A stretch of 64,000 nucleotides of DNA from Didymodactylos carnosus (taxonomy: Eukaryota; Rotifera; Eurotatoria; Philodinida; Philodinidae). The notes beneath the pieces are model-generated. The model did no database searches. It saw nothing but the letters and a program-made list of their open reading frames with translations, and was not told the DNA's origin. The position numbers were made by a program, and so were the translations under genes. Positions 26,001 to 36,830 of this stretch are shown here, piece after piece (position 1 is the first letter of the stretch; every line of letters starts with the position of its first letter). Location of the stretch: NCBI GenBank assembly GCA_905250885.1, contig CAJNOQ010000006.1, positions 60,476 through 124,475 of the forward strand, read 5' to 3'.

Positions 26001-29000
26001 CAAACTAAAATCTAAAAATTTTTATCATCATATCATCTCCATGTTGAAAACTGATATTATTTTGAGTTGATATCACATTATTCTAGTTATTAATACGCAT
26101 ATATTTTTTAATTTTTGTTGCAATGAATAAAACACACATAGACATTTAAAAAAGCATACAAAACGAAAACATAATATTTAAATAAAAAAAAAAAAGAAGC
26201 AAATTGGATTTTTTTTCTTCGTCTTCTTCTTCTTCTTCTTCTTTTTTTATCGACACAAAACAAACATTATTATTGAATATATTTTCGAGGTTAGAAGATA
26301 CCGTGTACCGAAAACACAATCTTAAAAACTACAAAAAACGAAATTATTTTGCTTCTTTTTTTGTTTTGTTTTGTTTTTATCATATAATTTACAAAGAAGA
26401 GTCGAATAACAAAACAAAAAAAAATGTATATATGTAATATAGACGCTTTGTTTTTATGATTCTTTTTTTAAATAATAATTCATTAATGATAATGATCTTG
26501 TTATTTTGATATTTTAATTTTTGAGTTCGTTATATAGTCTCATTATTTTAAGGGCGAAAAATAATTTATAATAAATATATATCGTCATCGTCGTATAAAA
26601 CGTTTTTCTGGCATATCATGCTGTTTTTTCATTAATAATAGATAAAATTTAAAGCATAATAATAAATTATTGTTATTTTCACTCTTTCTTCTTCTTCTCA
26701 TCTATGATCTTGGTATGTACAGAAATATTAGAAGAGTAGAAGAAAACATGAAAAAACTATTTATCATACGGATAGAAAAAAAAAAGAGAAAAGAATATTA
26801 GTTTTAATCAGTTTGACATTGATTGTCTTTGAATATGTTATACATGTGTATATTAGGAATATATTTTTATTTTATTTTATTTTTTATATAATTTGACCAT
26901 TTATTCCTATATCTCGACATTTAATTTTTTCATTTTATTCATATTTCGAACGTAAACAACAACGAACGAACGAACGTAAGGTCAATTATCATTATTTTCT
27001 TTTTAGAAGGGTCATATTTTTTTTATTTTTTATTTTTTTCAAAACTATTCGTTTCCTACACATTTTTTTATCCTTCAAGGTGTTATTACTATTAATAATA
27101 TAAATCAAGAGTGTACATACATAAACAACAACAAACAAAAAAAAAAAAAAATTTTTTTTTTTTACTTTATACGAGTAAATTTTCTTTTTGTTCGTGTATT
27201 TATTTAAAATGTTCATGCTTCCATTTTGTTTTAAACTAGTTTATTTTCAACATACATAAATCATAAAATGTATGCTAATCAAAAATTTATTCTATTAATT
27301 AATTGTGAAAATAAAAATCCAGTAAATAATAATCCTATTTATAGATTTTTATTGAGAAAATACAATTGTTCAGCAAAAAGTATGTACAGATAATTTTTAC
27401 GTCTAATTCCTAATAGTGTTACAGTCTTTTTTGTAATAATAATTAAATAATGATGTTTATGTTCTAGTATAATAAATAATTCGAGAATTTAAACTTTTAA
27501 AAATCGATAGAATATAGTGTGTAAATTATATGCTAAAATATTGAAACAAAATATCGGTAGTCTATTTTTGTCACATGATGCCTGTTTTTTTTTGTTTTTT
27601 TTTGATCGATATACCTTGAATAGATATAAGCATTCGATTTTTAAGTTTTTATTAACCATACTGCGTTAAATTTAGCATATATAATAGGCATGAAGTTTTT
27701 TTTTGTATGAGAAATGTTTATATCAAGGCTCACAAATTCATTGTTAGTTAAATACAACAAGGTATAGAGTAACTGTCAATTTTTTTCTGTTCTCTTATTT
27801 TTAAGTGATTTTCCAGACAAGCAAAAAAAAAAAATTAAAATCATTATTGTAAGCTACAATACTCTTACTAAATTTTATAAATGTCTAAGTGTTCACGAAG
27901 GATTCTTCAAATGATGTAATAAAATTCTAGTAATTTGATATCAACGTGACGTTTTTAGAAAATAAAAAACTGTCATTTTTGATAAAAAATATTTTTGTTG
28001 TTTCTCTTTCTGTCTTTCTGTATGTGTGTGTATTCGTGTCATTTTTTATATATATATAAAATCTTATTTTGACCGATTCTCTAATGTGCGGCGATGAATG
28101 AAAAAAGCAGATTTCTTGAGGGAAAAATTGTTAAAGTTTTTTTAAAATTATTCCTTTTGTTATTCTAGCATTTTCATCAAAATCCAATTCACCATCATTA
28201 GAAGGTATAAATAATAATACCGACGAAGAACAGCAATATAAAGAACGTTTACGAGAAAAATCTCGATCAATAAAACAAACGTTTCTTAATAATCATAATT
28301 TATTAACATTTCGTCAACCATCACCATCAAATAAGATGAATATGTTTTCGAATTATTATTTTCATAATAATGATGATCAAACTACGTACGATAATTTACC
28401 AGAATATCAACGAACAAATGATGGCTATTGTCTTGTACGTTCATTATCAAAAGATGCTTTAAATGACACAACAAAGTCCTATAGTTATAGACAAGCTTAT
28501 GATGGTTATGATAATCCAACATCTTATTCTCAACTCTTATCATCACCATCAGCAACGAGAACCATTCCAATTAATCATTATTCAACATCATTTTCACCAA
28601 ATGCTCATTTAACCATTACAGAGTATCCATCATCATCACCAATCACATTTGACATCGATCATTATCCTTCAAAACAAGAACAAAGTAGTATTTATGTTCA
28701 ACGTCCAAAATCAGCAACAACCACTGTCTATCGTCAACCGGTGATTGTCACTAGCAGTACAACATTACATACCGATAATAACAACGAAAAAAAACAGTTA
28801 TCACCGGTTAAATTTCATCAAAAAGATGATTATTTTTCATCATCAAGAACAACGACAATGAAACATTCAATATCAATGCCAACAAATAAAATGATGTACA
28901 CATTAGTTAATAATGAAAATCATGAAAATCAGACTCCTTCAATGAGTACTTCCTCGAATTCGGCATCATTGGCATTCGTTTCGCCAGCAAATTCGACTAT

Positions 29001-32000
29001 TGTCTATTACACAAAAACAACGAAACCATCATCACCACTACCACCACCACCTTCAATTACGACAAAGACAACCAAATCTACTTCATCAAATGATAGCCAT
29101 CATCAAACAATCGAACGGGTACCAAGTGATTTTCAATTGAAAAGACAATTTTTTGAAAATCGTATTTATGCTGAGTATAATACAGCGGCAACAACCCCAA
29201 CAACAAATCTAAACATCAACAATAATAATTGTAATAGTGTATTATCATTGAGTAATAGTGTATCACCCGTCTCATCATCTCTATCTTCTTCGTCGTCATT
29301 ATCAAATAAAAATTCTAGTCCAACGTCAACGAATGCAAATGGAACAACAAGAAATTTATCAGTACGCATAGGCCCGATGCATGACAACAATAATAATAAT
29401 AATAATAATAATAATACACTTGTAAATGGTAATGGACAATATTACAATAAGAAAAACTTAGATTATCAATCATTATACGATACATCAAAGCAACAATTAA
29501 ATCAACGAAATGTAACCAGGTATGACATTTTAGGAGGAGAAAGTCATGTTTTTTTGACAAGAATGAATCCTTCAAACTTGAATTCTCCACATATATATGC
29601 TATAAATTCAATAAAAATAAACATGAAACTTTTTGGGAAACGAGATAGATAAATATTGTACTTAGCAGTTCAACTGGAAACAAATTGTATTTGACATTTA
29701 GATAATTCAATTTCGCATTCTATTTTCGAGTACACTATAAATTATAATGAAGAGTTATAGATCCAAGGCTAGACTAGCATGTCTTCCTCTTTTTCTTTTT
29801 GTCATTTACGCTCTTAAACAGAAAAATATTGCGACATTTTATTTCTTATACACAGTAGGTGATGAAAGAGTATGTTTGACAAAATCACCCATCTATTTAT
29901 TGTTGGATTACATCGAGAAAGGGTATTGTTGATTGATAACAAAATGTCTTTTTACATCGCCATCGCAAAAATTAAACAGGTGCATATTTGTATAATGATC
30001 AATAATCATCCATTTCTCTGCGTGTTACAGAGTAATAGATCTCGATTATACTAGAAACAGTTTATTATTTTGTTTTTCGATAATGTAGTTATAAGCGATG
30101 ATGATTAGCTATGAAAAAATCTCAGATATGTCAGTTTTTCATACATTGAGAGAAAATATATGTATCTATAAATTAAATATTATCAGGAAGAAACGTTGAA
30201 AATATATTACAAAAAAGTTATAGAAAGATTACTATCATCATTTTAATAAAAATGACTATTAAACGAAGCAATGCCTAGTTTTAGTAGCGTTCACGGCATG
30301 TACACCCATGTTATATGAACCCATGTGTGAAAAAAAATTGACATCTGTGAACGAAACATTTTTTTCTCTTTGCAGGTGATCACGAGTGAAAGTCGCAAAA
30401 TAGTTTGTGTACACACGTCAAAAGAAATTACGCATTTTATTTTAAAGGAACACTATTTCTTGACAGAAGTCTAAAATTCCCTGAGAGAAATACAATAGAC
30501 AACTATTTCTATTCCAGTGGGCATTCTATTTTGTCTACAGCTGATATCATCTAACTGTTAGCACATAATTCATATAACTGAATCAGTTTAAATGAATTAT
30601 ATTATCTGTGCAATGTTGTGTTGTTGATGTAGTAGTATTATATCTAGCATATTCGTCATATATCTGGCGCTCGTGCCTATAGGATATTATTATTGTTGCA
30701 ATGGGTGCCCTCTTAATAATAGAAATAGTATGTACATAATTGATTGTATAATCTATATGTGAATAATAACAAAAACAAATTAAGTTTTATTTACAATCAA
30801 AATACATTTTTAAAAAAAATAGGATATAAATAGAACAGGTCATGTCCTTACCACTTCAAGCAGAAAAACGTCTTTTTGATCTACCTTTGCCCTTTGAGTT
30901 CCATAGTGGCAAAAATGTTACACATGTTTTATAATTATTTTTCACAACATAATTTTATAAACATTTGTACGTAATCTCTTGAAATGAAGCAATGAAGAAT
31001 CAGCAGATGCACTTATGTGGAGAAATAGGAGAGATAAGTCTGTGCCTAAAATAAGTTAATATAACGATCTGCTTCAATTCAACTTAGCAAAAATAATTTG
31101 GGACTCAACGGGTCTAGCTATAAAGGAACATTTACCTAACTTGAGCTAGCTTATTGTTCATTTTTAGTCAGCTTAAACTAGATCCCAAAAATGTTTTGAG
31201 GGGATTAAACTTATTATAATTATGTAATAATAAGTATCACGTTTAGATTTGATTACCGATGTTAGTAAACACATAAACAAGACTAATAACGAAATAACTT
31301 TTCATAATTAACTAAACGTTGACGAACATCGCAATAGAGGGAACTACAGACGAAAAAATTCAGATGATTACCATTTCTCTCTCGTCATATACACGTGAAA
31401 CATATACGATAGCAATTTTTGAAGTGTTTTTTCTTTTTTGTTTGGAGATTTTCTCTTATCTTTAAATGATGTCATTTTCTATTAACAGCAAGAAAAACCC
31501 AAAGAGTTATCAGTCAATTTTGGTTGTCCTGTAATTTTTAAAGTTCATTGTCTGGTAATTACGTAAGAGTAATGAAATCATACTGCATTCGATATACATG
31601 CTGTGTATTTTTCTATTGAGAAAACAAGTGTATTACCTCTTACTTAAGAATAATTTGTGCTTGGACTTTGAACATCATGTTTTGACTCTTAAATAGCTGA
31701 AATAATTATCTAATTTTTACTGTATTTCTTTTGCAATTAAGACAGACGAAAACACTCAAAAAATAACTTTAATTCATAACTTATTCTACTTAGTTTAGAA
31801 ATAAAGCAACAGAGATTGAATGAGAAATTTGGATTATTGGTACAATCTACTTTTGGATACTAATTTTTTATATTATATTTAGACGTTCATGGAATGATTT
31901 ACCCTCTCAGCAACAATCATCACGTTCATTAACTTCGTCTGCTCGTCAATTTGATAATAATAAAAATAAAACTACCGGTGTATTTAACAACGAGGACGAA

Positions 32001-33873
32001 GCTTTGAATACAATGAATTCAAATGATGATGCTCTTTCACACGTAATAGCTTCTGCTCCACCACCTGTTTCTCGTAAGCCAACTCGAATCAGCAAACCCA
32101 TGAATAATAATAATAATAATAATACTGATTTATTAACAAATTCCATGACTAGTGATACAAAATCATCATTACAACAAAATGATGAACAAAATTTCGATTC
32201 ACTTAAATCTACAACTCGACTGTTATCCGTATCAAAAACATATTCACTAGCTAAACCAGGCTTATTTTCTGCTACACCATTTAATTCATCACTGATGGGA
32301 TCAAAATCAAATGAAAATTATCGTAAAAGTATGAATACTTTATCAAAAAGTACCACCATCATTAATAATGACGCATCTAATTCAACAAAGTCAAATAATA
32401 TAATGGGACATCAACGTGTAGAAAATCAGATTCCCTTATCATCATCATCATCATCATTATCATCAAGTATTGTTCGTACACCACCAAAACGTTATAAATC
32501 GCGTGAAGAATATGAATTTGAAACAAATCTAAAGGCATATGCTAGTCGTCATCCAAATAATAAACAATTGTATGAACTAGCTCTATCGCCAACAGACCAT
32601 CGATTAAGCACAGATTATACACGTTCTCTTTTTCCCGCTCCAGATAGATCGAGGCGAACAAAATCAAGAGCCAATGCAGGAGAAAGGTATAGACAATGCT
32701 GAAAAGATGGTTTGTGAAATATATATATATATATAGATAGATATCTTTATCATTTAGACTTGACACCACTGATATATCCAGTTTACCTGATTATTTACAA
32801 CGAACAGTATTTAGTGATAGTGTTGATCCAAGTGATATTCAAGCAGTAAATATTAAATTTTCCAAAGTACTTAATGTCACTAATTTTACGATATTTGTTT
32901 TTTTAATTTTAGGAAGAACTCATTTTAAGTTTACAACGACGATTACAAACGTTAAAAGAAAATCAACTTGAAATAACAAATGAAACGGAACAAAATACAC
33001 TATTAGGCAACAAGGTAAATAGAATGGATAAAGAGTATACAAACCCTTTAAAAATTACATAAAATTATACTTGGAGATCTTTTTTAATTTTAGTTAATTA
33101 GTATTGTTGAGAAATTGGCTGAACCATCTGAAGTAGACAAAATTAAAATGCATATTAATGAAATTGATACAATAACAAATCTTTTATTGAGATTAAGCAG
33201 TCGTTTAGCAAAAGTTGAGAATGATATTCAATGTTTATCAGAAAATACCGATGAAAGAACAAAGGTAAACTTTTGTGCAATGTCTCTTTCAACTAATAAT
33301 TCATCGTGTAGAATTTGATGAGTAAACTTTTATAGCGGAAAAAAAGGTCATATGTCCTAGTAAACGCAGTAAGTAGAAGAGTGGTAGGATTATTTGAATG
33401 TAGGAACAATTACTGAAAATTAACTGTCGGTCAAAGCAAGTTAAATGAACTATTTTTCTATTTAGAATTGTCTAATTGAACGTCGTGATAAAGTGCAATT
33501 GAAATATGATGAAGCAAAAACGTTAAAAGATGGTATTGATCGTCGAAGTCGTCTAGTATGTGATATAATACGAAAATACTTAAATGATGAACTATATGCT
33601 GACTATGATTATTATATTAAAATGAAATCAACATTACACATGGATCTAAAAGATATTGAAGAACAAACACAGTTAATTGAAAAACAAATACAATTAATAA
33701 ATTTATCATTGACATGTAAAACAAGTCCCATGTCCTCTATGACATTGTCATCATCATTAGTTTTTGACGGTGTTAATAATAGTTTGAACTCATCATCTCT
33801 TTCATCAACTTCCTCATCAACGACCAGCAACAATTTATCAACATATTTTAAATCAATTTCAACGCCAGCTTAG
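13861..33873 (+). CDS. Shroom-family actin/Rho-kinase scaffold, 13-exon gene model
   Basis: Exons: 13861-14478, 14545-15248, 15732-16384, 16669-17460, 19168-20273, 23847-23929, 24777-25174, 28169-29519, 31883-32686, 32758-32845, 32913-33014, 33094-33264, 33466-33873. Every junction is GT-AG and phase-compatible, giving 7,278 nt and about 2,425 residues. The last three exons encode an ASD2 coiled-coil domain, which in known Shrooms binds Rho kinase to drive myosin-dependent apical constriction. The rest is polar, Ser/Asn/Gln-rich and probably disordered, as in other Shrooms. No PDZ domain is seen; some family members lack one. An in-frame TGA lies about 57 nt before the chosen ATG. At about 2,400 residues it is longer than the usual 1,000-2,000. 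The C-terminal half is certain; whether exons 1-4 belong to the same transcript is inferred from phase alone. Confidence 0.8.
14545..15248 (+). CDS. Shroom-like gene, exon 2
   Basis: Reached across a 66-bp intron with a strong pyrimidine tract. Ends in phase 2 at GTAAGT. Ser/Asn/Gln-rich, with clusters such as RSYYNKNDSNGNN and no recognised domain. Confidence 0.65.
15732..16384 (+). CDS. Shroom-like gene, exon 3
   Basis: Acceptor TTCTTTCTAG completes a Ser codon; donor GTAGGT leaves phase 1. Contains a less repetitive segment (KKPVHFYGHLTTEIQPLFYP) that could be a functional motif, then a poly-Ser run encoded by a TTC/TTCTTCT microsatellite at about 16123-16155. Confidence 0.65.
16669..17460 (+). 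CDS. Shroom-like gene, exon 4
   Basis: Starts at ATTTTTAG/GTGTAAATG and remains open for 264 codons to a GTAAGA donor (phase 1). Contains basic segments SSRSKRLLGLLRFASTT and LKRTSSAQICAQRFKTKGISKRLS, plus Gln runs. The frame runs on past the donor to a stop at 17576, so an unspliced or alternatively terminated form is conceivable. Confidence 0.65.
17461..19167. other. Intron 4 of the Shroom-like gene
   Basis: 1,707 bp, GT-AG. Holds a TTCACACGTG-rich repeat block at about 18549-18830 that has an inverted relative in intron 8. No other structure is recognised. Confidence 0.6.
18608..18830 (+). repeat. TTCACACGTG-rich dispersed repeat, copy A
   Basis: The core CACACTGTTTTACGACTTTC followed by ACTAGTGACCACGTGCG is matched in reverse complement at about 30365-30425 (CACAAACTATTTTGCGACTT, then TCACTCGTGATCACCTGC). 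The copy continues with more TTCACGCGTG-type units. Confidence 0.55.
19168..20273 (+). CDS. Shroom-like gene, exon 5, with poly-Gln tract
   Basis: Follows acceptor TTCTCTGTTTAG; two nucleotides complete a Glu codon before VPMSSRNGPG. Ends at GTAAGT in phase 0. A (CAA)n microsatellite at about 20023-20051 encodes about ten Gln. ATG at 19176 could start a shorter isoform from an internal promoter. The exon ends with the less degenerate stretch GIVLSDIVQAFWHPPVV. Confidence 0.7.
20330..20396. repeat. Perfect hairpin: 31-bp arms, 5-nt loop
   Basis: The arm 20330-20360 is exactly the reverse complement of 20366-20396, separated by AGCAG. It starts 57 bp after the exon 5 donor. A 13-bp direct repeat (TGATTATCAAATT) lies at 20283-20295 and 20396-20408, so the palindrome sits between or overlaps direct repeats. 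Confidence 0.85.
21786..21905 (-). repeat. Dispersed 110-bp repeat, copy 1
   Basis: The reverse complement of this segment matches 44938-45045 and 53020-53130. Shared landmarks are CATGCTTAAGAAA, GTATGAAAA(C/T)ATTC, CACTTGTATGCAAACAAT and a CTTCAAG-type end. Confidence 0.65.
22572..22886. mobile_element. Foldback MITE with long inverted arms
   Basis: Left arm 22572-22681 and right arm 22782-22886 are imperfect reverse complements over about 105 bp. The outer ends are CTGTAGCATGCGAACTACAA and, inverted, CTGTAACATGCGAACTACAA; both arms continue through TTTTAGCAGA and TATAGTCTATGT. The 100-bp centre is not inverted. No coding capacity. The target duplication is not clear, so the superfamily is unknown. 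Confidence 0.75.
23847..23929 (+). CDS. Shroom-like gene, exon 6
   Basis: An 83-nt exon (phase 0 in, phase 2 out) between TTCTTTTTAG and GTATAT. Encodes CKDDLISTTSFPNPNP and onward. Supported by frame and by clean splice sites that join exons 5 and 7. Confidence 0.6.
24777..25174 (+). CDS. Shroom-like gene, exon 7
   Basis: Acceptor CTAATTTAG completes a Ser codon; donor GTAAGT leaves phase 1. Contains SVWSSTSNLDGSHNDWTDQ and SDLSRTNDSGFDS, an acidic Ser-rich patch less repetitive than its surroundings, then an Asn run. Confidence 0.7.
25175..28168. other. Intron 7 of the Shroom-like gene
   Basis: 2,994 bp, GT-AG, extremely AT-rich, with many A/T runs and short TTC, ACGAA and TTTTA repeats. 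No exon or transposon was recognised. Confidence 0.6.
28169..29519 (+). CDS. Shroom-like gene, exon 8
   Basis: Largest exon (1,351 nt; phase 1 in, phase 2 out). Acceptor TATTCTAG, donor GTATGA after CCAG. Encodes a charged opening (EEQQYKERLREKSRS), long Ser/Thr/Pro-rich sequence with a proline run (PLPPPPS) that could bind SH3 or EVH1 domains, the segment RVPSDFQLKRQFFENRIYAEY, and a poly-Asn run at about 29386-29416. Confidence 0.75.
29520..31882. other. Intron 8 of the Shroom-like gene
   Basis: 2,363 bp, GT-AG. Contains the inverted copy of the TTCACACGTG-type repeat at about 30290-30430. Nothing else is recognised. Confidence 0.6.
30290..30430 (-). repeat. TTCACACGTG-rich dispersed repeat, copy B
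   Basis: Read in reverse complement it runs GACGTGTGTACACAAACTAT, then TTTGCGACTTTCACTCGTGA, then further TTCACA units, paralleling copy A at 18608-18830. The two copies are in opposite orientation about 11.7 kb apart. Confidence 0.55.
31883..32686 (+). CDS. Shroom-like gene, exon 9
   Basis: 804 nt, phase 2 at both ends. Encodes RSWNDLPSQQQSS, a PPPVSRKPTRISKP segment, a poly-Asn run, a poly-Ser run, and a charged segment RYKSREEYEFETNLKAYASR followed by Arg-rich sequence ahead of the ASD2 exons. Confidence 0.8.
32758..32845 (+). CDS. Shroom-like gene, exon 10
   Basis: 88 nt after a 71-bp intron that contains an (AT)n tract. Encodes LDTTDISSLPDYLQRTVF and SDSVDPSDIQA, an acidic linker immediately before ASD2. 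Phase 2 in, phase 0 out. Confidence 0.85.
32913..33014 (+). CDS. Shroom-like gene, exon 11: ASD2 start
   Basis: 102 nt, phase 0 at both ends. Encodes EELILSLQRRLQTLKENQLE and onward, the first helix of the ASD2 coiled coil. Known Shrooms have an equivalent Leu-heptad helix here. Confidence 0.92.
33094..33264 (+). CDS. Shroom-like gene, exon 12: ASD2 middle
   Basis: 171 nt, phase 0 at both ends. Encodes LISIVEKLAEPSEVDKIKMH and LLLRLSSRLAKVEN, closely matching the family's central helix (consensus LLLsLs.RLArvEN). Confidence 0.95.
33466..33873 (+). CDS. Shroom-like gene, exon 13: ASD2 end and C-terminus
   Basis: Encodes RRDKVQLKYDEAKTLKDGID, RRSRLVCDIIRKYLNDELYA and DYDYYIKMKSTLHMDLKDIE. These match the most conserved part of ASD2 (heptads around D.RR..v..il..yL..e...dy..fi.mK..L). 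A Ser-rich tail of about 55 residues follows to TAG. In known Shrooms this surface contacts the Rho-kinase coiled coil. Confidence 0.95.
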   Translation, partial: NCLIERRDKVQLKYDEAKTLKDGIDRRSRLVCDIIRKYLNDELYADYDYYIKMKSTLHMDLKDIEEQTQLIEKQIQLINLSLTCKTSPMSSMTLSSSLVFDGVNNSLNSSSLSSTSSSTTSNNLSTYFKSISTPA

Positions 33874-35458
33874 CAATACCACGTATACACTCGCTTCTTT
33901 TTCTGTACAAAGCTTTTGTTTGTTTGTTTGTTTTTTTATTATATCGCCATCAAATAGCCACAGGCGTTCAGAACAACCTCTGTAATAAGTGATATCCAGT
34001 CGTTATTTCAAAAAAAATTTTTATTTGTACCTGATGTGTCTTCTTCAGTTTGTTTTACATTTTTATTTTTTTACAAAAAGTTTAACGTTATATGATGTGT
34101 TTATAAAAAAATACGTTTGCTTGTTTGCGTCATCCCTAATCGTTGATGTTATAACCACATTCTTTTGTTTTTGACCAATCGTTTTTTATAAATTAAAACA
34201 CAAGTAACCGTTCATCTCTTAAGGAATCTTTGACTAAATAAGTTGGTTTGTACTACATATATTATACTAACACTAGTAATAGTCGTTAGGGAAACTTCAT
34301 GTAGAATCTGGATAGAGGATTTGTAGAGATTGTTTTCTTCTCAAATCACTTTCGCAATAATGTAAGGAAAATCATCGATCAAAATTAAGTATTTAGAAGA
34401 TTGCTTACTGCTATGTTTAATACAAAGAAACGAACGAATAGAGAATTCATTTTTTAAAAAGCAGAGCAATGACTCTTTAGGCGCAGGTAGAACCCGACCG
34501 GTTATAAAAAATTTTATACGTCAGTCAGGTTGAAGGTTAAGCCGTCCACGTCCCACTGTAATCCTCAGATAAAATGTTTTGGAATAGATTTTTAAAAAAT
34601 CACAGAATAGGAGGCTCCAAGCTTCATTTCCACTGATATATTTAGTCAACACATGACCAGAACTAAAGTTTATTAAATACACAGCTTTGAAAAAGGGGGT
34701 CTTCTCATTCAACAGCAAAAATTTTTCACTACTAGCGAGATAGGTGATTGTAAAGTTCGCTCATCTCAGTAGTCCAATCATATTATCCACGTCCATGAAA
34801 TCGGCATGGAATCGGCAATTTCAGACTGAATCCGGCGTCGAAAATTGAGTGAATTTGAACACTGACCTGAGTAGCGATATCTTTATGAGAAATTTGAGAT
34901 GAAAAAGGAAAAACTTACCAAATACTTTTTCGCAAAAGTTGTTTCAGTATCCGCCCCTTTGGGTACTGAAAGTTTCCGACTGATTCCCGATCCTAGTTTC
35001 TTTGATTGTTTTTTCTTTCTCTGCACTCTTCCTCTCTCGCGTCACGCTGCCCAAATCGTCTTTTTCTCCTACTTTCTTCGAGTCTCCTGCACCTAATGGA
35101 AAAAGCTACTAGAACGGTAAGAAATTTTTACGCAATAAAGGACAGATTACAGATTGTCATACAATCGAACCTGCAGGGACGTATTCAAAATGGTTAAACA
35201 AAGTTGAATCTCAGTAGGTTTTTATTCCTTTTCAGTTTATATTATTAAGTAGATGCATCTTATACGGTGCGCCATATTCGCGTTACTTGCCCCTTCCTTT
35301 ATACAGTGCCTACATCGGTACTTTTCAGTCTATTGATCTTCATTATCGATAAAGGTATGTGCACTTTACATTCATCTACTTCTCACTCACTATTTATTCA
35401 TTTTTTAAGATCCTTTTAGTGACGGGAACAATTGTATTCAATATATAGGTAGAGTTGA
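33874..35458. other. 3' flank of the Shroom-like gene and intergenic DNA
   Basis: No exon is supported. An ATTAAA at 34192-34197, about 320 bp after the stop, is the best polyadenylation-signal candidate. The stretch 34480-35060 is relatively GC-rich (GGTAGAACCCGACCGG; ATCGGCATGGAATCGGC) and may be a decayed transposon, but I found no matching ends. Confidence 0.4.
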
Positions 35459-36373
35459 ATTCTACCCAGCGGCTTGTCCAAAGGTAACGCTGTAACATTT
35501 TTGACACAGTAATTTGCATTTTTCTCGAAAAATGTAGGAGCTAGAAAGTTCGTTCTAGTACCATTCAATGCAGCTTACCAAACTCTAATTACGGTATAAA
35601 AATGAAGATTTTCGATCCAAGACTCGAACTTTCAAAAAGATTTTTCGGCGATTAACACTGTGACAGAAAAGGTCCCTGTGTTATGAGAACTCTTGATACA
35701 GCTCTGATTTCCTGCGAATTGAGCTGTGCATCTGAAAAGTTTCTAGAAGCAAGTTTGTAGAAGAGCTAACGGGCTTTTTTCTGGTAAAAGAGCTTTTTCT
35801 AAATCCTTCCGCACGCCTCGAAAAGTCGATTTTGTAAAGTAACGCTGTAACACACTTTTTTGTCGCACCATTTTTAGGCACTAAACATTGTTAAAAAAAC
35901 TTCATACTTATAGTCTGTGTAGTTCTAGATTTTCCTGAAAAGACTGCAGTTGAAAATAAAGTTCGAAAAATTCTCTGAGGCTTTCAGCTCAAGGCGGACG
36001 TTGAAACGTTCAAGGAGCCACTGTGTCTCGACTGAAAAATAGATCTCAAAACAAAATGAGCCATTTTGTGGAGAATTGAATTCTCTATTCAATAGCATAT
36101 TTTTAAAATTTTTCGACCAAAATGCCCAGGTCAGAAAATCAAAATTAAACTTTTTAAAAAGTTAAAATTAAAAATTTTTATATTGAAAATTAATTTTTTT
36201 ATATTTTTCTTATAATTTTAATTATATTTTTTTCTTCAAAAATAGTCAGATCTGTGGTCAGCATGAAAAGCTGCGTCTAGTGATGTGCCCCTATCGATTT
36301 TCCGATGAAAAAAATTCAAAAAGAACTTGAGCAGCGAAGTGTCGCGTTACGTAGACAAGCCGCCCGGTAGAAT
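35459..36373. mobile_element. Non-autonomous element with 30-bp terminal inverted repeats
   Basis: The left end (ATTCTACCCAGCGGCTTGTC, then CAAAGGTAACGC) matches the reverse complement of 36344-36373 (ATTCTACCGGGCGGCTTGTC, then TACGTAACGC). The 915-bp interior repeats GTAACGCTGTAACA near 35484 and 35840 and has no useful reading frame. No target-site duplication could be fixed, so the superfamily is open. Confidence 0.65.
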
Positions 36374-36476
36374 CTGTTATTTAGCGTTGATACTGAAGAA
36401 ATGTAATGAGAATGGTATCAGTCAGTCTGAATCTATCAGTTTTATTAAGCTGACTGAGTGAAAAATCAGGTTATTG

Positions 36477-36822
36477 CAAGGGGGATATAGCAGACTCTTG
36501 GACTCCTGAACTCTAGAAGTTCGTAGAAGTGTTGCTATTGTATGAAAACCTATTACTATGTATCAACAATTAATACAACATCTCTAATAACATTGTGCAT
36601 AGTTCCTTTATTATGACTCGTTTGTTTTCAATCTTGGCAAAGCTTTTAAATTTATCTTTCTCAATATATATTTTTGATCATAATTAATAAACAAACAATA
36701 AAATATAGCATAGTTTCACGAATACAAAATAAAATAAAAATATATATCCTTGGGACTCTAAGGGACTTCATGGGAGCTTATGGTACTATATGGGACTCCA
36801 GAAGTCTGCTGTTTTCCCCTTG
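36477..36822. mobile_element. hAT-like MITE with 8-bp target-site duplication
   Basis: The 346-bp element starts CAAGGGG and ends CCCCTTG. The first 34 bp share AGCAGACT and TGGA-TCC blocks with the inverted right end. It is flanked on both sides by GGTTATTG (36469-36476 and 36823-36830). An 8-bp duplication with CA-starting ends is the hAT signature. GGGACTC-type subterminal repeats lie inside. No coding capacity. Confidence 0.75.
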
Positions 36823-36830
36823 GGTTATTG

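Noticed and set aside
29166-29590. Two minus-strand frames opposite exon 8
   Set aside because: Shadows of the Asn- and Ser-rich coding strand; no domain.
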